Positions 1 through 8,709 of a stretch of DNA of 64,000 nt are shown here, piece by piece. The notes below the pieces were generated by a model, which saw only the letters and a program-made list of their open reading frames with translations, did no database searches and had not been told where the DNA came from. The position numbers and the translations under genes were made by a program. The DNA is from Candidatus Chlorohelix allophototropha (lineage in GTDB: Bacteria > Chloroflexota > Chloroflexia > Chloroheliales > Chloroheliaceae). Where the stretch lies: the NCBI RefSeq assembly GCF_030389965.1, contig NZ_CP128399.1, positions 1,788,934 to 1,852,933 on the forward strand, written 5' to 3'. Positions within the stretch are counted from its first letter, which is position 1, and each line of letters opens with the position of its first letter.

Positions 1-1
1 C

Positions 2-1198
2 TTCAGTCAATTGCCCCAGACCCTTGATGAATATTACGAGAGCGAGGAATTGGACGAGATAGATGACTTTTTTGAACAAATTGGCACTTTTAATCCGAAC
101 GACCAGCTAGAATTGCTAATACATTTAGTGGGAGCCGGGAACGATGTAATGGAGGAGTATCCTATTAACGCCGTGCAAATAGGACGAGCTTTAACTTTCT
201 ATGGTGAGGCTGCTGCTTTGATTTTTCCCTCTCCAAAGGAAAAGCAGGATCACTTTGATTGGTTGTTAAATACCCTATCAACTTTAGAAATCTGGGAGTA
301 TGGCGCTGAAAAAGAAGACCTCAAGGCTGGATTGGATGCGTTGGCAACAACCCCAGCGGATTATACTTACTTGCTAAAGCAATTTAAGAAACTTGCGGAA
401 GAATACCCCGTTGTAACGGACTGGATTGCCAACTACTATCTTAAACTAGGCGATGATCTTAACTACCTAGCCATCCGACAGGCTAACCTCGTAAGCGAAG
501 CGCATTACCTCCAATTGGCAGACTATTGGCGAAGCAAAGGTAATGAAGCTAAATATTTGGAAACGCTGGAAAGCTGGCTTGTTAGGTTGGAAGAAGATAA
601 AACTCAACAACGCTCTACGCCATTTTCATATTCATCCTTACAAGGCTCTGGTAGCATCCTCGAACGGTTAGTAGAGTATTATTTGAAATACCATGACGAC
701 GAAAACCTGTTGCGTATTTTATTGGCTCAAGTCAACTATCTCAGACCTACCCTCGAACTATATCGAAAGGTAAAGGATTTAGCCGAACGCTTGCATAATT
801 GGCAGATAGTCCGCAAACAATTCATAGAGTTGATTAACCCTTATGATCAAAGAACACTGGCTGAAATCCACTTGTATGAAAAAGATTGGCAAGCTGCAAT
901 AGATTTGGCTCGGCAGCAGACCGGCTACGGTCAGGAGGATATCAAAACTCTAGTAGCGCGTGGGGTGCAACAATATCGACCTGAAGTAGCAATCGAATTA
1001 TACATGAGCCTAGTAGATTTTAATATTGAACGGGCAAACCGCAAATACTATCAGGAAGGCGCTAGATACGCCGCTCTTATAAAAGGAGTGTACCTAGAAA
1101 TCTTGAAAGACCCGATTGGTTGGCAGCATTACATCAGTAAAATTAGAAGCGTTAACAGTCGTCGCCCGGCTTTACAGGATGAATTCAAAGCTTTATAA
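2..1198 (+). CDS. Helical-repeat protein, 5' part missing
   Basis: The reading frame is already open at the left edge, with no stop before the first possible start (TTG at 11), so the true start probably lies outside the window. About 395 residues are visible. They are rich in Leu, Tyr, Trp and charged residues, spaced like stacked helical hairpins (repeated YYLKLGD, YYLKYHD, LYEKDWQ patterns). Acidic segments lie near the visible start. The style resembles the C-terminal helical part of bacterial SWIM zinc-finger proteins, but the SWIM motif itself is not visible, so this is only a suggestion. The gene ends 180 bases before accD and need not be functionally linked to it. Confidence 0.6.
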   Translation, partial: FSQLPQTLDEYYESEELDEIDDFFEQIGTFNPNDQLELLIHLVGAGNDVMEEYPINAVQIGRALTFYGEAAALIFPSPKEKQDHFDWLLNTLSTLEIWEYGAEKEDLKAGLDALATTPADYTYLLKQFKKLAEEYPVVTDWIANYYLKLGDDLNYLAIRQANLVSEAHYLQLADYWRSKGNEAKYLETLESWLVRLEEDKTQQRSTPFSYSSLQGSGSILERLVEYYLKYHDDENLLRILLAQVNYLRPTLELYRKVKDLAERLHNWQIVRKQFIELINPYDQRTLAEIHLYEKDWQAAIDLARQQTGYGQEDIKTLVARGVQQYRPEVAIELYMSLVDFNIERANRKYYQEGARYAALIKGVYLEILKDPIGWQHYISKIRSVNSRRPALQDEFKAL

Positions 1199-1378
1199 CA
1201 TATTTGCAATTTTGAACCTGAAAATTGCTATTAATGATAGCAGTCTACTATACTCTCCTGAAGCGGTATGTTATAATGCGAAATGATTGCTAATTGTGCG
1301 AAACAGATAACCATTTCCGGGGAAATCAAGAGCCTCATTTTGGTGTAGAGATTTTTGAAATAGGGGGCGAAAGAGGAT

Positions 1379-2356
1379 TTGAGAGATTTATTCAGGAGAA
1401 ACCCCAAGCAACCGGATGTTGCTGGTAACAAAACCGATAGCGATACCACAAAAGATAATGCACCTATGTTTAGCTGGAACCGCCAGCAACCTTCTAACAA
1501 ACCGGTGCCAGAACAGCATAATATCCCCGATGACCTGTGGATTAAATGCACTAAATGCCATGAACTGATTTATACCAAAGAGTTTGAAATTAATAAAAAA
1601 GTCTGTAGCAAATGTAATTACCATACTCGCCTGAGTGCGCGTGAAAGGGTGACTTTGCTGGCAGATGACGACAGCTTTGAAGAGATGGATGCTGGATTAA
1701 TCAATGCCGACCCGCTTGGTTTTGTCAGCATCGCAGAGCCACCATATCCCCAGAAAATGGCGCAAACCCGAAAGAAAACCGGGGAGAACGAAGCGTTAAT
1801 AACTGGGCTATGTAAAATTAACGGGAAACCAATCGCGCTGGCAATTTGTAATTTTGCTTTCCAAGGCGGAAGTATGGGAAGCGTTTTTGGCGAAAAAATG
1901 GCGCGGGTAGTGGAGAAAGCCATCGAGAAACGAATACCGGTGGTGACTATTTCTGCCAGTGGTGGTGCACGTATGCACGAAGGTTTGTTTTCACTTATGC
2001 AACTAGGGAAAATCTCGGTTGCATTTGCGCGTTTGGGTCAGTTGCGCTTACCCCACTTCTCAGTTTTTACAGACCCTACTCTGGGTGGTGTTACTGCCAG
2101 TTATGCCTCGGTAGCTGACGTGATAATTGCCGAACCCGGTGCCTTAATCGGTTTTGCCGGTCCTCGTGTAATCGAACAAACTACCAAACAGAAACTTCCT
2201 CCCGGTTTTCAAACCGCAGAATTTATGCTAGAGCATGGTATGGTTGACCTCATTGTGCCTCGCCGCGAATTAAAAGATAGTATTGCCAATCTCGTCAACC
2301 TTTATATGCTTGCTCATAGCCGAAGTTATTCCCATGAGGTGGCTTATGCCGGGTAA
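1379..2356 (+). CDS. accD: Acetyl-CoA carboxylase carboxyltransferase subunit beta
   Basis: This is the beta half of the carboxyltransferase that moves the carboxyl group from carboxybiotin to acetyl-CoA, giving malonyl-CoA for fatty-acid synthesis in the cytoplasm. A four-cysteine zinc ribbon is visible (C57, C60, C76, C79), followed by the crotonase-like carboxyltransferase core with the SASGGARM and GGVTASYA glycine-rich loops. The start is TTG, chosen because AGAGGA lies just upstream and no ATG fits the frame. About 50 residues of low-conservation sequence precede the zinc ribbon, longer than in many AccD proteins. The end overlaps accA by 11 bases, so the two subunits are probably translationally coupled. 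Confidence 0.95.
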   Translation: MRDLFRRNPKQPDVAGNKTDSDTTKDNAPMFSWNRQQPSNKPVPEQHNIPDDLWIKCTKCHELIYTKEFEINKKVCSKCNYHTRLSARERVTLLADDDSFEEMDAGLINADPLGFVSIAEPPYPQKMAQTRKKTGENEALITGLCKINGKPIALAICNFAFQGGSMGSVFGEKMARVVEKAIEKRIPVVTISASGGARMHEGLFSLMQLGKISVAFARLGQLRLPHFSVFTDPTLGGVTASYASVADVIIAEPGALIGFAGPRVIEQTTKQKLPPGFQTAEFMLEHGMVDLIVPRRELKDSIANLVNLYMLAHSRSYSHEVAYAG

Positions 2357-3224
2357 AGAAAAAAAAGAAATCCCGACTAATAATGTTACTTGGGAAAAAG
2401 TATTATTAGCTCGTCATTCTATGCGCCCGCATGCGCTCGATTTTATGAACGGACTATTCAAGGATTTCGTGGAATTACATGGTGACCGCCGTTTTGGTGA
2501 TGACAGTGCCTTGGTTGCTGGAGTTGCCAAATTCAACACTCGTTCGGTTATAATTATGGGACAGCAAAAGGGACGGGATACAAAAGAAAACATTGCCCGT
2601 AACTTTGGCTCAGCCCATGCTGAGGGCTACCGTAAAGCCTTGCGCTTATTTCAGCAAGCCGAAAAATTCGGCATGCCGATTATAACCTTTATTGATACCG
2701 GTGGAGCTTATCCGGGAAAAGCTAGTGAGGAACGCGGGGTTGGTCTTGCAATTGCAGAAAATCTAATGGAATTGTGTCGTGTAAAAGTGCCAACTATCGC
2801 GGTGGTAACCGGTGAAGGCGGAAGCGGCGGCGCATTAGCCATCGGTATTGCTGACCGCTTACTTATGCTCGAAAACGCCATCTATAGTGTGGCAAGCCCT
2901 GAAGCTGCCGCTACGATTCTTTGGAAGGACTCGGCACAAGCTCCTGCAGCGGCACAAGCCATGAAGATTACCGCAGAAGAATTAAAAGATTTCGGAATTA
3001 TTGATGAGATTGTGCCTGAACCAGTAGGCGGCGCACAAACTGACCCTCCTGCTTTAATGGTTACTCTTGCTGAAGCTTTGGAACACCATCTCTCGGAATT
3101 GGAACAAGCGTTTGTTGTCAAAGGAGAGGCGGGAATTCAAGCGATGTTACAAGCGCGTTATAACAAATATCGGGCGATCGGGCATTGGAGCGAAGTTAAT
3201 GTATTAGCCGGTGCGCGTGAATAA
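2346..3224 (+). CDS. accA: Acetyl-CoA carboxylase carboxyltransferase subunit alpha
   Basis: This is the alpha half of the carboxyltransferase and partner of AccD in an alpha2-beta2 enzyme. The family signatures RPHALDFMNGLFKDFVELHGDR, IDTGGAYPG and GEGGSGGALA are present. The proposed start is ATG 2346, inside the end of accD, preceded by GAGGTGG; ATG 2334 is an alternative. No biotin carboxylase or biotin carrier gene is in the window, so those subunits are encoded elsewhere. Together with accD this forms a two-gene operon, common in several bacterial phyla. Confidence 0.95.
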   Translation: MPGKEKKEIPTNNVTWEKVLLARHSMRPHALDFMNGLFKDFVELHGDRRFGDDSALVAGVAKFNTRSVIIMGQQKGRDTKENIARNFGSAHAEGYRKALRLFQQAEKFGMPIITFIDTGGAYPGKASEERGVGLAIAENLMELCRVKVPTIAVVTGEGGSGGALAIGIADRLLMLENAIYSVASPEAAATILWKDSAQAPAAAQAMKITAEELKDFGIIDEIVPEPVGGAQTDPPALMVTLAEALEHHLSELEQAFVVKGEAGIQAMLQARYNKYRAIGHWSEVNVLAGARE

Positions 3225-3250
3225 CCAGTAAATTACAAAGGCAAAGTGTT

Positions 3251-4066
3251 ATGTCACAACAAAAACAAACTGGAAAAGACACGTCAACAGTTACTCCTAG
3301 CCCTTCGCGGAATAATAGAAATTCCAAACAGAGCAGTTCCAAAAAAGAGGCGATGCGGCAACGCCAGCTAAAACGACGGCGAAATCAGATTATTCTGGTT
3401 GGTATTGGGGTAGTGGTAGTGGCTATTATCGGTATATTCACCATAGTGGCTCTTTCCACTCCCACTTCCTTTGATAAATTGCCCGCAAGCTCAACTCAGG
3501 ATACGGACTATCTAACACTTGGCGCTGCCAATGCACAAGTTGCTTTGATTGAATATGCCGATGTACGCTGCCCAGCTTGCAAGCAATATTTTGATCAGGC
3601 TGATTCATCCATTAGAGATACTTTCGTCAAAACCGGACAAATCAAGTATATTTTCAGAAACTATACGGTAGTGGACGATATTTTACGTGATTCCGATTCG
3701 CAGCGTGGCGCTCAAGCAATTAGATGCGCCGCCGATCAAAAGCGTGGTTGGGATTTTCGAGATTCGATGTATGCCAATTACCGAGGTGAATCAACCGGTG
3801 TAATAACGGATAAAGTTCTTAAGGATCTTGCCAAAGCTCTTGGTTTGAATCAAGATCAGTTCAATTCATGCCTCGACACCAGTAAGTACAAGCAGGCGGT
3901 GGCTGATGAAAAAACCGCTGCTAAGGCTAAGGGTGTAAGCGGCACTCCCACCTTCTTCTTGAGCATCAACGGCGCTGAACAAGAGATCCAATATAGTACC
4001 TACGACGATATTAAATCTAAAATCGCCGCTGCCGTTCAGCAGAATCCACCGACTACCCCCAAGTAA
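3251..4066 (+). CDS. Membrane-anchored DsbA-family thiol oxidoreductase
   Basis: This is a thioredoxin-fold protein likely to form disulfides in extracytoplasmic proteins. A basic, Ser/Thr-rich cytoplasmic tail of about 45 residues is followed by one membrane segment (about 46-69) and an outward DsbA domain. The active-site CPAC is at C107-C110, and the cis-Pro loop appears as VSGTPTFF near the C terminus. The gene lies 26 bases after accA and directly upstream of a VKOR gene, its natural re-oxidising partner. A terminator-like hairpin lies between the two, so they may be only partly co-transcribed. Confidence 0.9.
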   Translation: MSQQKQTGKDTSTVTPSPSRNNRNSKQSSSKKEAMRQRQLKRRRNQIILVGIGVVVVAIIGIFTIVALSTPTSFDKLPASSTQDTDYLTLGAANAQVALIEYADVRCPACKQYFDQADSSIRDTFVKTGQIKYIFRNYTVVDDILRDSDSQRGAQAIRCAADQKRGWDFRDSMYANYRGESTGVITDKVLKDLAKALGLNQDQFNSCLDTSKYKQAVADEKTAAKAKGVSGTPTFFLSINGAEQEIQYSTYDDIKSKIAAAVQQNPPTTPK

Positions 4067-4078
4067 TTCAGAAACCGA

Positions 4079-4100
4079 GAGGGGGTTAGCCCCCTCTTTT
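4079..4100 (+). terminator. Rho-independent terminator
   Basis: A perfect 7-bp stem (GAGGGGG / CCCCCTC) with a TTAG loop is followed by TTTT. It lies 13 bases after the DsbA-like gene and 17 bases before the proposed VKOR start, so it probably attenuates read-through. Confidence 0.8.
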
Positions 4101-4116
4101 GCATGGAATAAAGTAT

Positions 4117-4620
4117 ATGGCTACCAAAAATAAAATATCAATCGGTACAAATACTGTAGAAGAACAGAAGAATTTAGGCTACCTTTACGACTTGTTGGTA
4201 ATAGTATTGTGTTTAGCCGGAGTTGGTATTGCCGGATATCTTAGTTACACTCGCCTTTTTGCAAAGGCTATTATTTGTGTTGAAGGCGGCGGTTGTGATA
4301 CGGTCAATAACAGCCAATATGCTTTATTACTGGGTATTCCGGTATCTTTTCTCGGATTTGCAACCTATATTGTCCTAGCAGGTTTGGCAATGACTCGCTG
4401 GTTGATGGCACGTAGAAATAATACTTCGCTAACTTATAAGTTAGACTGGACTTTATTTATAATCAGTTTGGGCAGCCTTGTTTTTAGCGGTTACCTTATG
4501 TCTATGTCTTTCTTCGTTATAAAAGCCACCTGTATTTGGTGTTTATCCAGTGCTGGGATAATCACAGTTCTTTTTATTCTTCTGGCAATTCGCCTCTGGC
4601 GTTCGGTTGAAGAAATATAA
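4117..4620 (+). CDS. Vitamin K epoxide reductase (VKOR) family protein
   Basis: This is an integral membrane quinone-linked oxidoreductase that re-oxidises DsbA-like partners. The hallmark pairs are both visible: a CX5C loop pair (C54, C60) and the membrane CIWC active site (C139, C142). There are four hydrophobic segments, the usual VKOR topology. No fused thioredoxin domain is present; the adjacent DsbA-like gene supplies it. ATG 4117 is preferred over the upstream TTG 4099, which lies inside the terminator. Confidence 0.93.
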   Translation: MATKNKISIGTNTVEEQKNLGYLYDLLVIVLCLAGVGIAGYLSYTRLFAKAIICVEGGGCDTVNNSQYALLLGIPVSFLGFATYIVLAGLAMTRWLMARRNNTSLTYKLDWTLFIISLGSLVFSGYLMSMSFFVIKATCIWCLSSAGIITVLFILLAIRLWRSVEEI

Positions 4621-4644
4621 ACTCAAAAGAACCTGAAATAAAAA

Positions 4645-4666
4645 CAAGGGGCTTTAACACCCCTTG
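4645..4666. terminator. Hairpin between convergent genes
   Basis: CAAGGGG and CCCCTTG pair around an eight-base loop, 25 bases after VKOR and 30 bases beyond the end of the convergent SDR gene. The T-tract is weak on the plus strand, while an AAAA run on the left gives a T-run to leftward transcripts. It probably serves both directions. Confidence 0.6.
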
Positions 4667-4696
4667 CCTGAAACAATTATACTATTTGTGCAAGCC

Positions 4697-5518
4697 TTAA
4701 ATAAAGAAATCGCCTGCTAATGGTGCGCCCGGAGTAACTGCGTACTGATCAAAATCGGTAACTCCGGCAGAAGCCAGAACTTCATCATCGATGCAGAAAT
4801 TCCCGGTAAATTCGCGGCTAGGTTTAGTGAGAATGATATAGGCTGCATCTGCCATAATCTCAGGCATGCGCGAATGCTTCATCATTTCTTCCCCACCTAC
4901 AATATTTTTGATCGCGGCAGTAGCAATTGCAGTGCGTGGCCAGAGCGCATTTACCGCGATACCCTCCGCTTTAAATTCTTCCGCCATTCCCAAAACGCAC
5001 ATGCTCATTCCGAATTTCGCCATTGTATAGGCAACATGCGGGGCAAACCAACGCGCTTCCATATTGAGTGGCGGGGAAAGGTTCAGAATATGTGGGTTCT
5101 GTGCCTGTTTCAGGTGTGGGATACAGGCTTGCGAAACCGCAAAAGTACCACGAGTATTGATCTGATGCATCAGGTCAAACCGTTTCATGGGGGTTTCGAG
5201 CGTGCCGGTGAGTTGGATTGCGCTGGCATTGTTAATGCAAATATCAATGCCGCCAAAAGTTTGGATAGTTTTATTTACCGCTTCTTGAATCTGTTCCTCA
5301 TAGCGTATATCACACAAAACCGCTAAGGCTTTACCGCCCGCCGCTTCTATTTCAGCCGCCGCAGTGTGGATTGTGCCGGGTAACTTGGGATTTGGCTGAT
5401 CGGTTTTGGCAGCAATTACGATATTTGCGCCATCTCTGGCAGCGCGCAAGGCAATTGCCAGCCCGATACCACGACTAGCACCTGATACAAAAAGTGTTTT
5501 ACCCTTCAGACTCGCCAT
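4697..5518 (-). CDS. SDR-family oxidoreductase (HSDL2-like)
   Basis: This is an NAD(P)-dependent short-chain dehydrogenase of about 273 residues. The Rossmann motif GASRGIG, the NNAS loop and the catalytic YTMAK (YxxxK) are visible, as is the extended form with KTDQPNPKLPGT that resembles hydroxysteroid dehydrogenase-like 2 proteins. ATG 5518 is chosen because GGAG precedes it by 8 bases; an ATG at 5545 lacks such a site. It lies 32 bases downstream of a second SDR gene, making a likely operon. The substrate cannot be read from the sequence. Confidence 0.88.
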   Translation of the reverse strand: MASLKGKTLFVSGASRGIGLAIALRAARDGANIVIAAKTDQPNPKLPGTIHTAAAEIEAAGGKALAVLCDIRYEEQIQEAVNKTIQTFGGIDICINNASAIQLTGTLETPMKRFDLMHQINTRGTFAVSQACIPHLKQAQNPHILNLSPPLNMEARWFAPHVAYTMAKFGMSMCVLGMAEEFKAEGIAVNALWPRTAIATAAIKNIVGGEEMMKHSRMPEIMADAAYIILTKPSREFTGNFCIDDEVLASAGVTDFDQYAVTPGAPLAGDFFI

Positions 5519-5550
5519 TGTGTCTTCTCCATAATTACTTGACATAATAA

Positions 5551-6297
5551 TTATAAAAGCATGCCTGCATCAACTGTAATAATTTGTCCAGTCATGCTAT
5601 CGTTTTTTGCCAGCATAATATAAGTTGCGGCGGTATCTGGAATACCCGGAATCTTTTTCAACGGTGAAGCTTGCTCAAATTGAGCAATTCGTTCTGGGCT
5701 ATATTTTAAACCCCACCTAGTGAGCAACAGACCGGGTGCAACTGCGTTCACCCGAATATTGTCTGGGGCAAGGGCAAGGGCAAGGCAGCGTGTTAGGTGA
5801 ATCATGCCAGCTTTAGAAGTACAGTAAGCAATGCTACTGCCCTTTGTGCCAAGTCCCGCTACCGAAGCGGTATTGATGATTACACCGCCATTATTTTGAC
5901 GCATTATCGCGGCAGTAGCTCTAGCTAGGAAAAAAGGTGCTTTGGTATTGATATTCAGAATATCATCCCAATCTTCTTCGGAAAGTCCGTCAAGGTTGGT
6001 AAATGGTACAAATCGCGTTGTTCCGGCGTTATTTATCAAAATGTCCAATCTCCCAAAACTTTCGGCAGTGCTGTTTACTATGCGAATTACATCATCGAGC
6101 TTGCCGACATCTGCTTGGATTGCCTGAGCTTTCACGCCAAGTTCACGTAATTCGTCAACCGTTTCTTCCGCTTCCTGCTTTGATTTTGAGTAGTTAATAG
6201 CGACATTAACGCCCTCTTGTGCCATTTGCTTGGCAATTTCCTTACCCAAACCAGTCCCGCCTCCGGTAATCAGCGCGACTTTACCTTTTAACTCCAT
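5551..6297 (-). CDS. SDR-family oxidoreductase (FabG-like)
   Basis: A classical short-chain dehydrogenase of 248 residues with GGGTGLG (cofactor), NNAG, catalytic Ser in NTASVAG and YCTSK. It resembles 3-oxoacyl-ACP reductase or glucose dehydrogenase relatives; the substrate is not determinable. A strong AGGAGG sits just before the ATG. It is the first gene of a leftward pair with the HSDL2-like SDR and shares the upstream 300-base gap with the divergent cytochrome c gene. Confidence 0.9.
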   Translation of the reverse strand: MELKGKVALITGGGTGLGKEIAKQMAQEGVNVAINYSKSKQEAEETVDELRELGVKAQAIQADVGKLDDVIRIVNSTAESFGRLDILINNAGTTRFVPFTNLDGLSEEDWDDILNINTKAPFFLARATAAIMRQNNGGVIINTASVAGLGTKGSSIAYCTSKAGMIHLTRCLALALAPDNIRVNAVAPGLLLTRWGLKYSPERIAQFEQASPLKKIPGIPDTAATYIMLAKNDSMTGQIITVDAGMLL

Positions 6298-6597
6298 CCC
6301 CTTCCTCCTGAAATTGGTGGCATTTTGGTATGTTTTGAAATTTCATGTGTGCGGTGAATTGCTCAAATCATTATATAGTACCTTCCAAAATATGTCTTTT
6401 TTCAGGGATGTGGTATGTGACTGCTGCAAGAAAAGAATTACTCATTTCAATCTCATAATTCTTTTTCCGATTCACCAATCAGACCGTATATATAAGTGTA
6501 ATCTTCAACCTTTGGTTCAGCTAAGTCAGAATAGCTTTGCCGCCATGTTCTAGTAGTTTTGCGGAAAACAAATTAAGAATAGGAGATATACATTTAT
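6298..6597. promoter_or_regulatory. Divergent intergenic promoter region
   Basis: This AT-rich 300-base gap separates the leftward SDR pair from the rightward cytochrome gene, so it must hold promoters for both. Several -10-like words occur (for example TATATA near 6488), but no pair of -35 and -10 boxes is clear enough to call. I see no palindrome or gene in it. Confidence 0.4.
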
Positions 6598-7062
6598 ATG
6601 CGATTGAATATCCGTTGGGTCAGCTATATATGGGCTTTGCCCTTGTTTGTCCTTTTAGTGGTAGCCTGTGGCGATAATACGGCAACGCCCGTTCCGCCTG
6701 CTACCACCGCTGCGGTTGCTGCAACGCATTCCACCACCACCACCGCTGCGGTTACGACTGCTGCGACTACAACTACTGCTGTTCCTAACCCGACCCTTCC
6801 ATTACCCACACAGGCAGATACAACCGCTGAGGCAGGAAGACAAGCATTTGCTAAGGTTTGCGCCGGATGCCACCTCGGACAAGGCACGCAAGCGGGAAAA
6901 GCGCCAGTACTTGCTCTCAGTACGAATGCTATAAACGCTGATTTTGTTCGCAATCAGGTGCGTAAAGGCGGTAAACTTATGCCTCCTATTAGCACAAGTC
7001 GGATTTCGGATGCCGATTTAGAAAACGTGATAGTATATCTCAAAGCGATTCACAAAAGCTAG
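6598..7062 (+). CDS. c-type cytochrome lipoprotein
   Basis: This is a small electron carrier tethered to the outer face of the membrane. A lipobox LVVAC (Cys24) follows the signal sequence. A Thr/Ala/Pro linker of about 50 residues precedes one cytochrome c domain with heme site CAGCH (88-92) and a likely axial Met128 in KLMPPIS. The linker is low complexity, and apparent ORFs in its other frames are artefacts. AGGAGA lies 12 bases before the ATG. A downstream ECF sigma gene starts about 70 bases later; co-regulation is possible but not shown. Confidence 0.88.
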   Translation: MRLNIRWVSYIWALPLFVLLVVACGDNTATPVPPATTAAVAATHSTTTTAAVTTAATTTTAVPNPTLPLPTQADTTAEAGRQAFAKVCAGCHLGQGTQAGKAPVLALSTNAINADFVRNQVRKGGKLMPPISTSRISDADLENVIVYLKAIHKS

Positions 7063-7130
7063 AAGCTATAAACCAGAAACCAACCTTGCTGCAAAACATA
7101 GGTTGGTTATGTTATTTGGAGAGTTTTGGT

Positions 7131-7736
7131 TTGGGATTTACTGGCGAAACATCTGCTAAAAATATATCGTCTACTACTGGGATAGATGATTTGGTCAAAA
7201 GGGCAAGCCGTAGTGACACGGAAGCGCTAGGTGAAATTTACGATCGCTATTCTGGTAGGGTTTATGCTTTCTTGCTCAGATCGGTTGATAAAGAAATGGC
7301 GGAAGAATTGCTACAGGATATATTTGTAGTCCTGTGGCAAAAATGTGGCATGTATAATCCTGCCCTTGGCTCATTCGAAGGTTGGTTTTTTACGCTTGTG
7401 CGTCATCGCCTTTACGATGCGCTGCCTTCTTATCAAAAAAGACTGAGCCGAGCAGTATCCGCTCAACCCGGTTCGGTAGAATCTCCAATAGATATGTTGG
7501 AAAGCAAATTTGATATGGAGGAACATATAATAAAACTTTTCAGAGATGAAGAGATACGAAATGCTTTGAAAGATTTGCCACCTGAGCAACGACAGGCTAT
7601 TTTGATGACTTATTTTGGTGGTTTGAGCCAGCGTGAAGTAGCTGAAGAACTTAATTTACCGGTAACCACTATTAAGGGACGTGCTAGGATGGGGCTGCAA
7701 AGATTGCGTCAATTGTTGCCGGAGCAATTGTTATGA
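7131..7736 (+). CDS. ECF-type RNA polymerase sigma factor
   Basis: An extracytoplasmic-function sigma factor with region 2 (AEELLQDIFVVLWQK, then GWFFTLVRHRLYD) and a region 4 helix-turn-helix (LSQREVAEELNLPVTTIKGR). It directs polymerase to an unknown set of stress promoters. TTG 7131 is proposed as the start because GGAGAG lies 8 bases upstream; TTG 7086 would add 15 residues without a ribosome site. Its stop overlaps the next ATG (ATGA), typical of sigma/anti-sigma coupling. Confidence 0.9.
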   Translation: MGFTGETSAKNISSTTGIDDLVKRASRSDTEALGEIYDRYSGRVYAFLLRSVDKEMAEELLQDIFVVLWQKCGMYNPALGSFEGWFFTLVRHRLYDALPSYQKRLSRAVSAQPGSVESPIDMLESKFDMEEHIIKLFRDEEIRNALKDLPPEQRQAILMTYFGGLSQREVAEELNLPVTTIKGRARMGLQRLRQLLPEQLL

Positions 7737-8494
7737 GGTGCGAAAGAGTTTTTGAAATTGAAGATGGCTATCTTCTAGGGAAGTTGGCTAAAGAAGATAT
7801 GAGCCAGGTGGAGCAGCATTTAAATAAGTGCTTGAGTTGTCGCCAACGTATAAAAGGCTATGAAGAATTGCTGGGTCAGATGTTTGAGGCAGTTGTTCCG
7901 GTTAACCCTCCTATCGAGCTACGTACTGCGATACTTGCACATGCTAATGGTGACAGCAAACCTGAAAAAAACCAAAAGAAGCAGTGGAACTGGAATTTCT
8001 TTCCAGGCTATTCGCCTGTCTTTGGCTCGGTGGTAGCCGCATTTATGCTCATACTTGCAGCACTTTCAGCCCTGCTGTTTACTCAAGTTCAGGATTTAAA
8101 CAAGCATATGGAACAAAGCCAGCGTTTGCAAGCTCTAACTTCCTCCCCTGATACTATGATATGGTCAATGACCCAGCCGAATGTGCCCTATAATTCCAAT
8201 GCTCCGCGTGCCCGGATGTATGCCCGCCCCTCTATGGATATATATCTGGTAACTGCCATTAATATAGTACCTGCTCCAGACGGCAAGATTTACAAATTCT
8301 GGTATGACATAGGCGATACACTAGAGTTTGGAGGTAATTTAAACATAGATGAATCTGGAACTGCCAGTATATTGATTAATGATCAGAACAAGGATGCTCT
8401 TAATATAACAAGCTGTTTTATTACCCTAGAAAATTTCAACGCAGCACTCAACGCGCCAACTACAGCACCCCTGCTAATTTGGAAAAAGAGCTAA
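7733..8494 (+). CDS. Anti-sigma factor with zinc-finger and RskA-like domains
   Basis: This is the partner and inhibitor of the preceding sigma factor. The N terminus carries the zinc-binding anti-sigma pattern HLNKCLSC (Hx3CxxC) at about residues 28-35. One membrane span follows near residues 100-120, then an outward domain resembling anti-sigma-K factor C termini. The design senses an extracytoplasmic signal and releases sigma when the factor is cleaved. Start and coupling are fixed by the ATGA overlap. Confidence 0.88.
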   Translation: MRCERVFEIEDGYLLGKLAKEDMSQVEQHLNKCLSCRQRIKGYEELLGQMFEAVVPVNPPIELRTAILAHANGDSKPEKNQKKQWNWNFFPGYSPVFGSVVAAFMLILAALSALLFTQVQDLNKHMEQSQRLQALTSSPDTMIWSMTQPNVPYNSNAPRARMYARPSMDIYLVTAINIVPAPDGKIYKFWYDIGDTLEFGGNLNIDESGTASILINDQNKDALNITSCFITLENFNAALNAPTTAPLLIWKKS

Positions 8495-8709
8495 TAATAG
8501 ACTTATGCCGCTTTGCTGTGAAGCTTGCCAAACGGTTCTAAACCAAGAACCACCACTGGTTTCGCGATATTCGAATGGTTAAATTACAACAAAAAGTTTC
8601 AGGTTGTTTTCGCAGTCAGGTGGGTAGCAGTTACTTTGCTGTATAAGACGCTATCTTTCCACCATGAAAATGACATGAGAATCCGGTAACATTATAGCAA
8701 GCGTTGTAC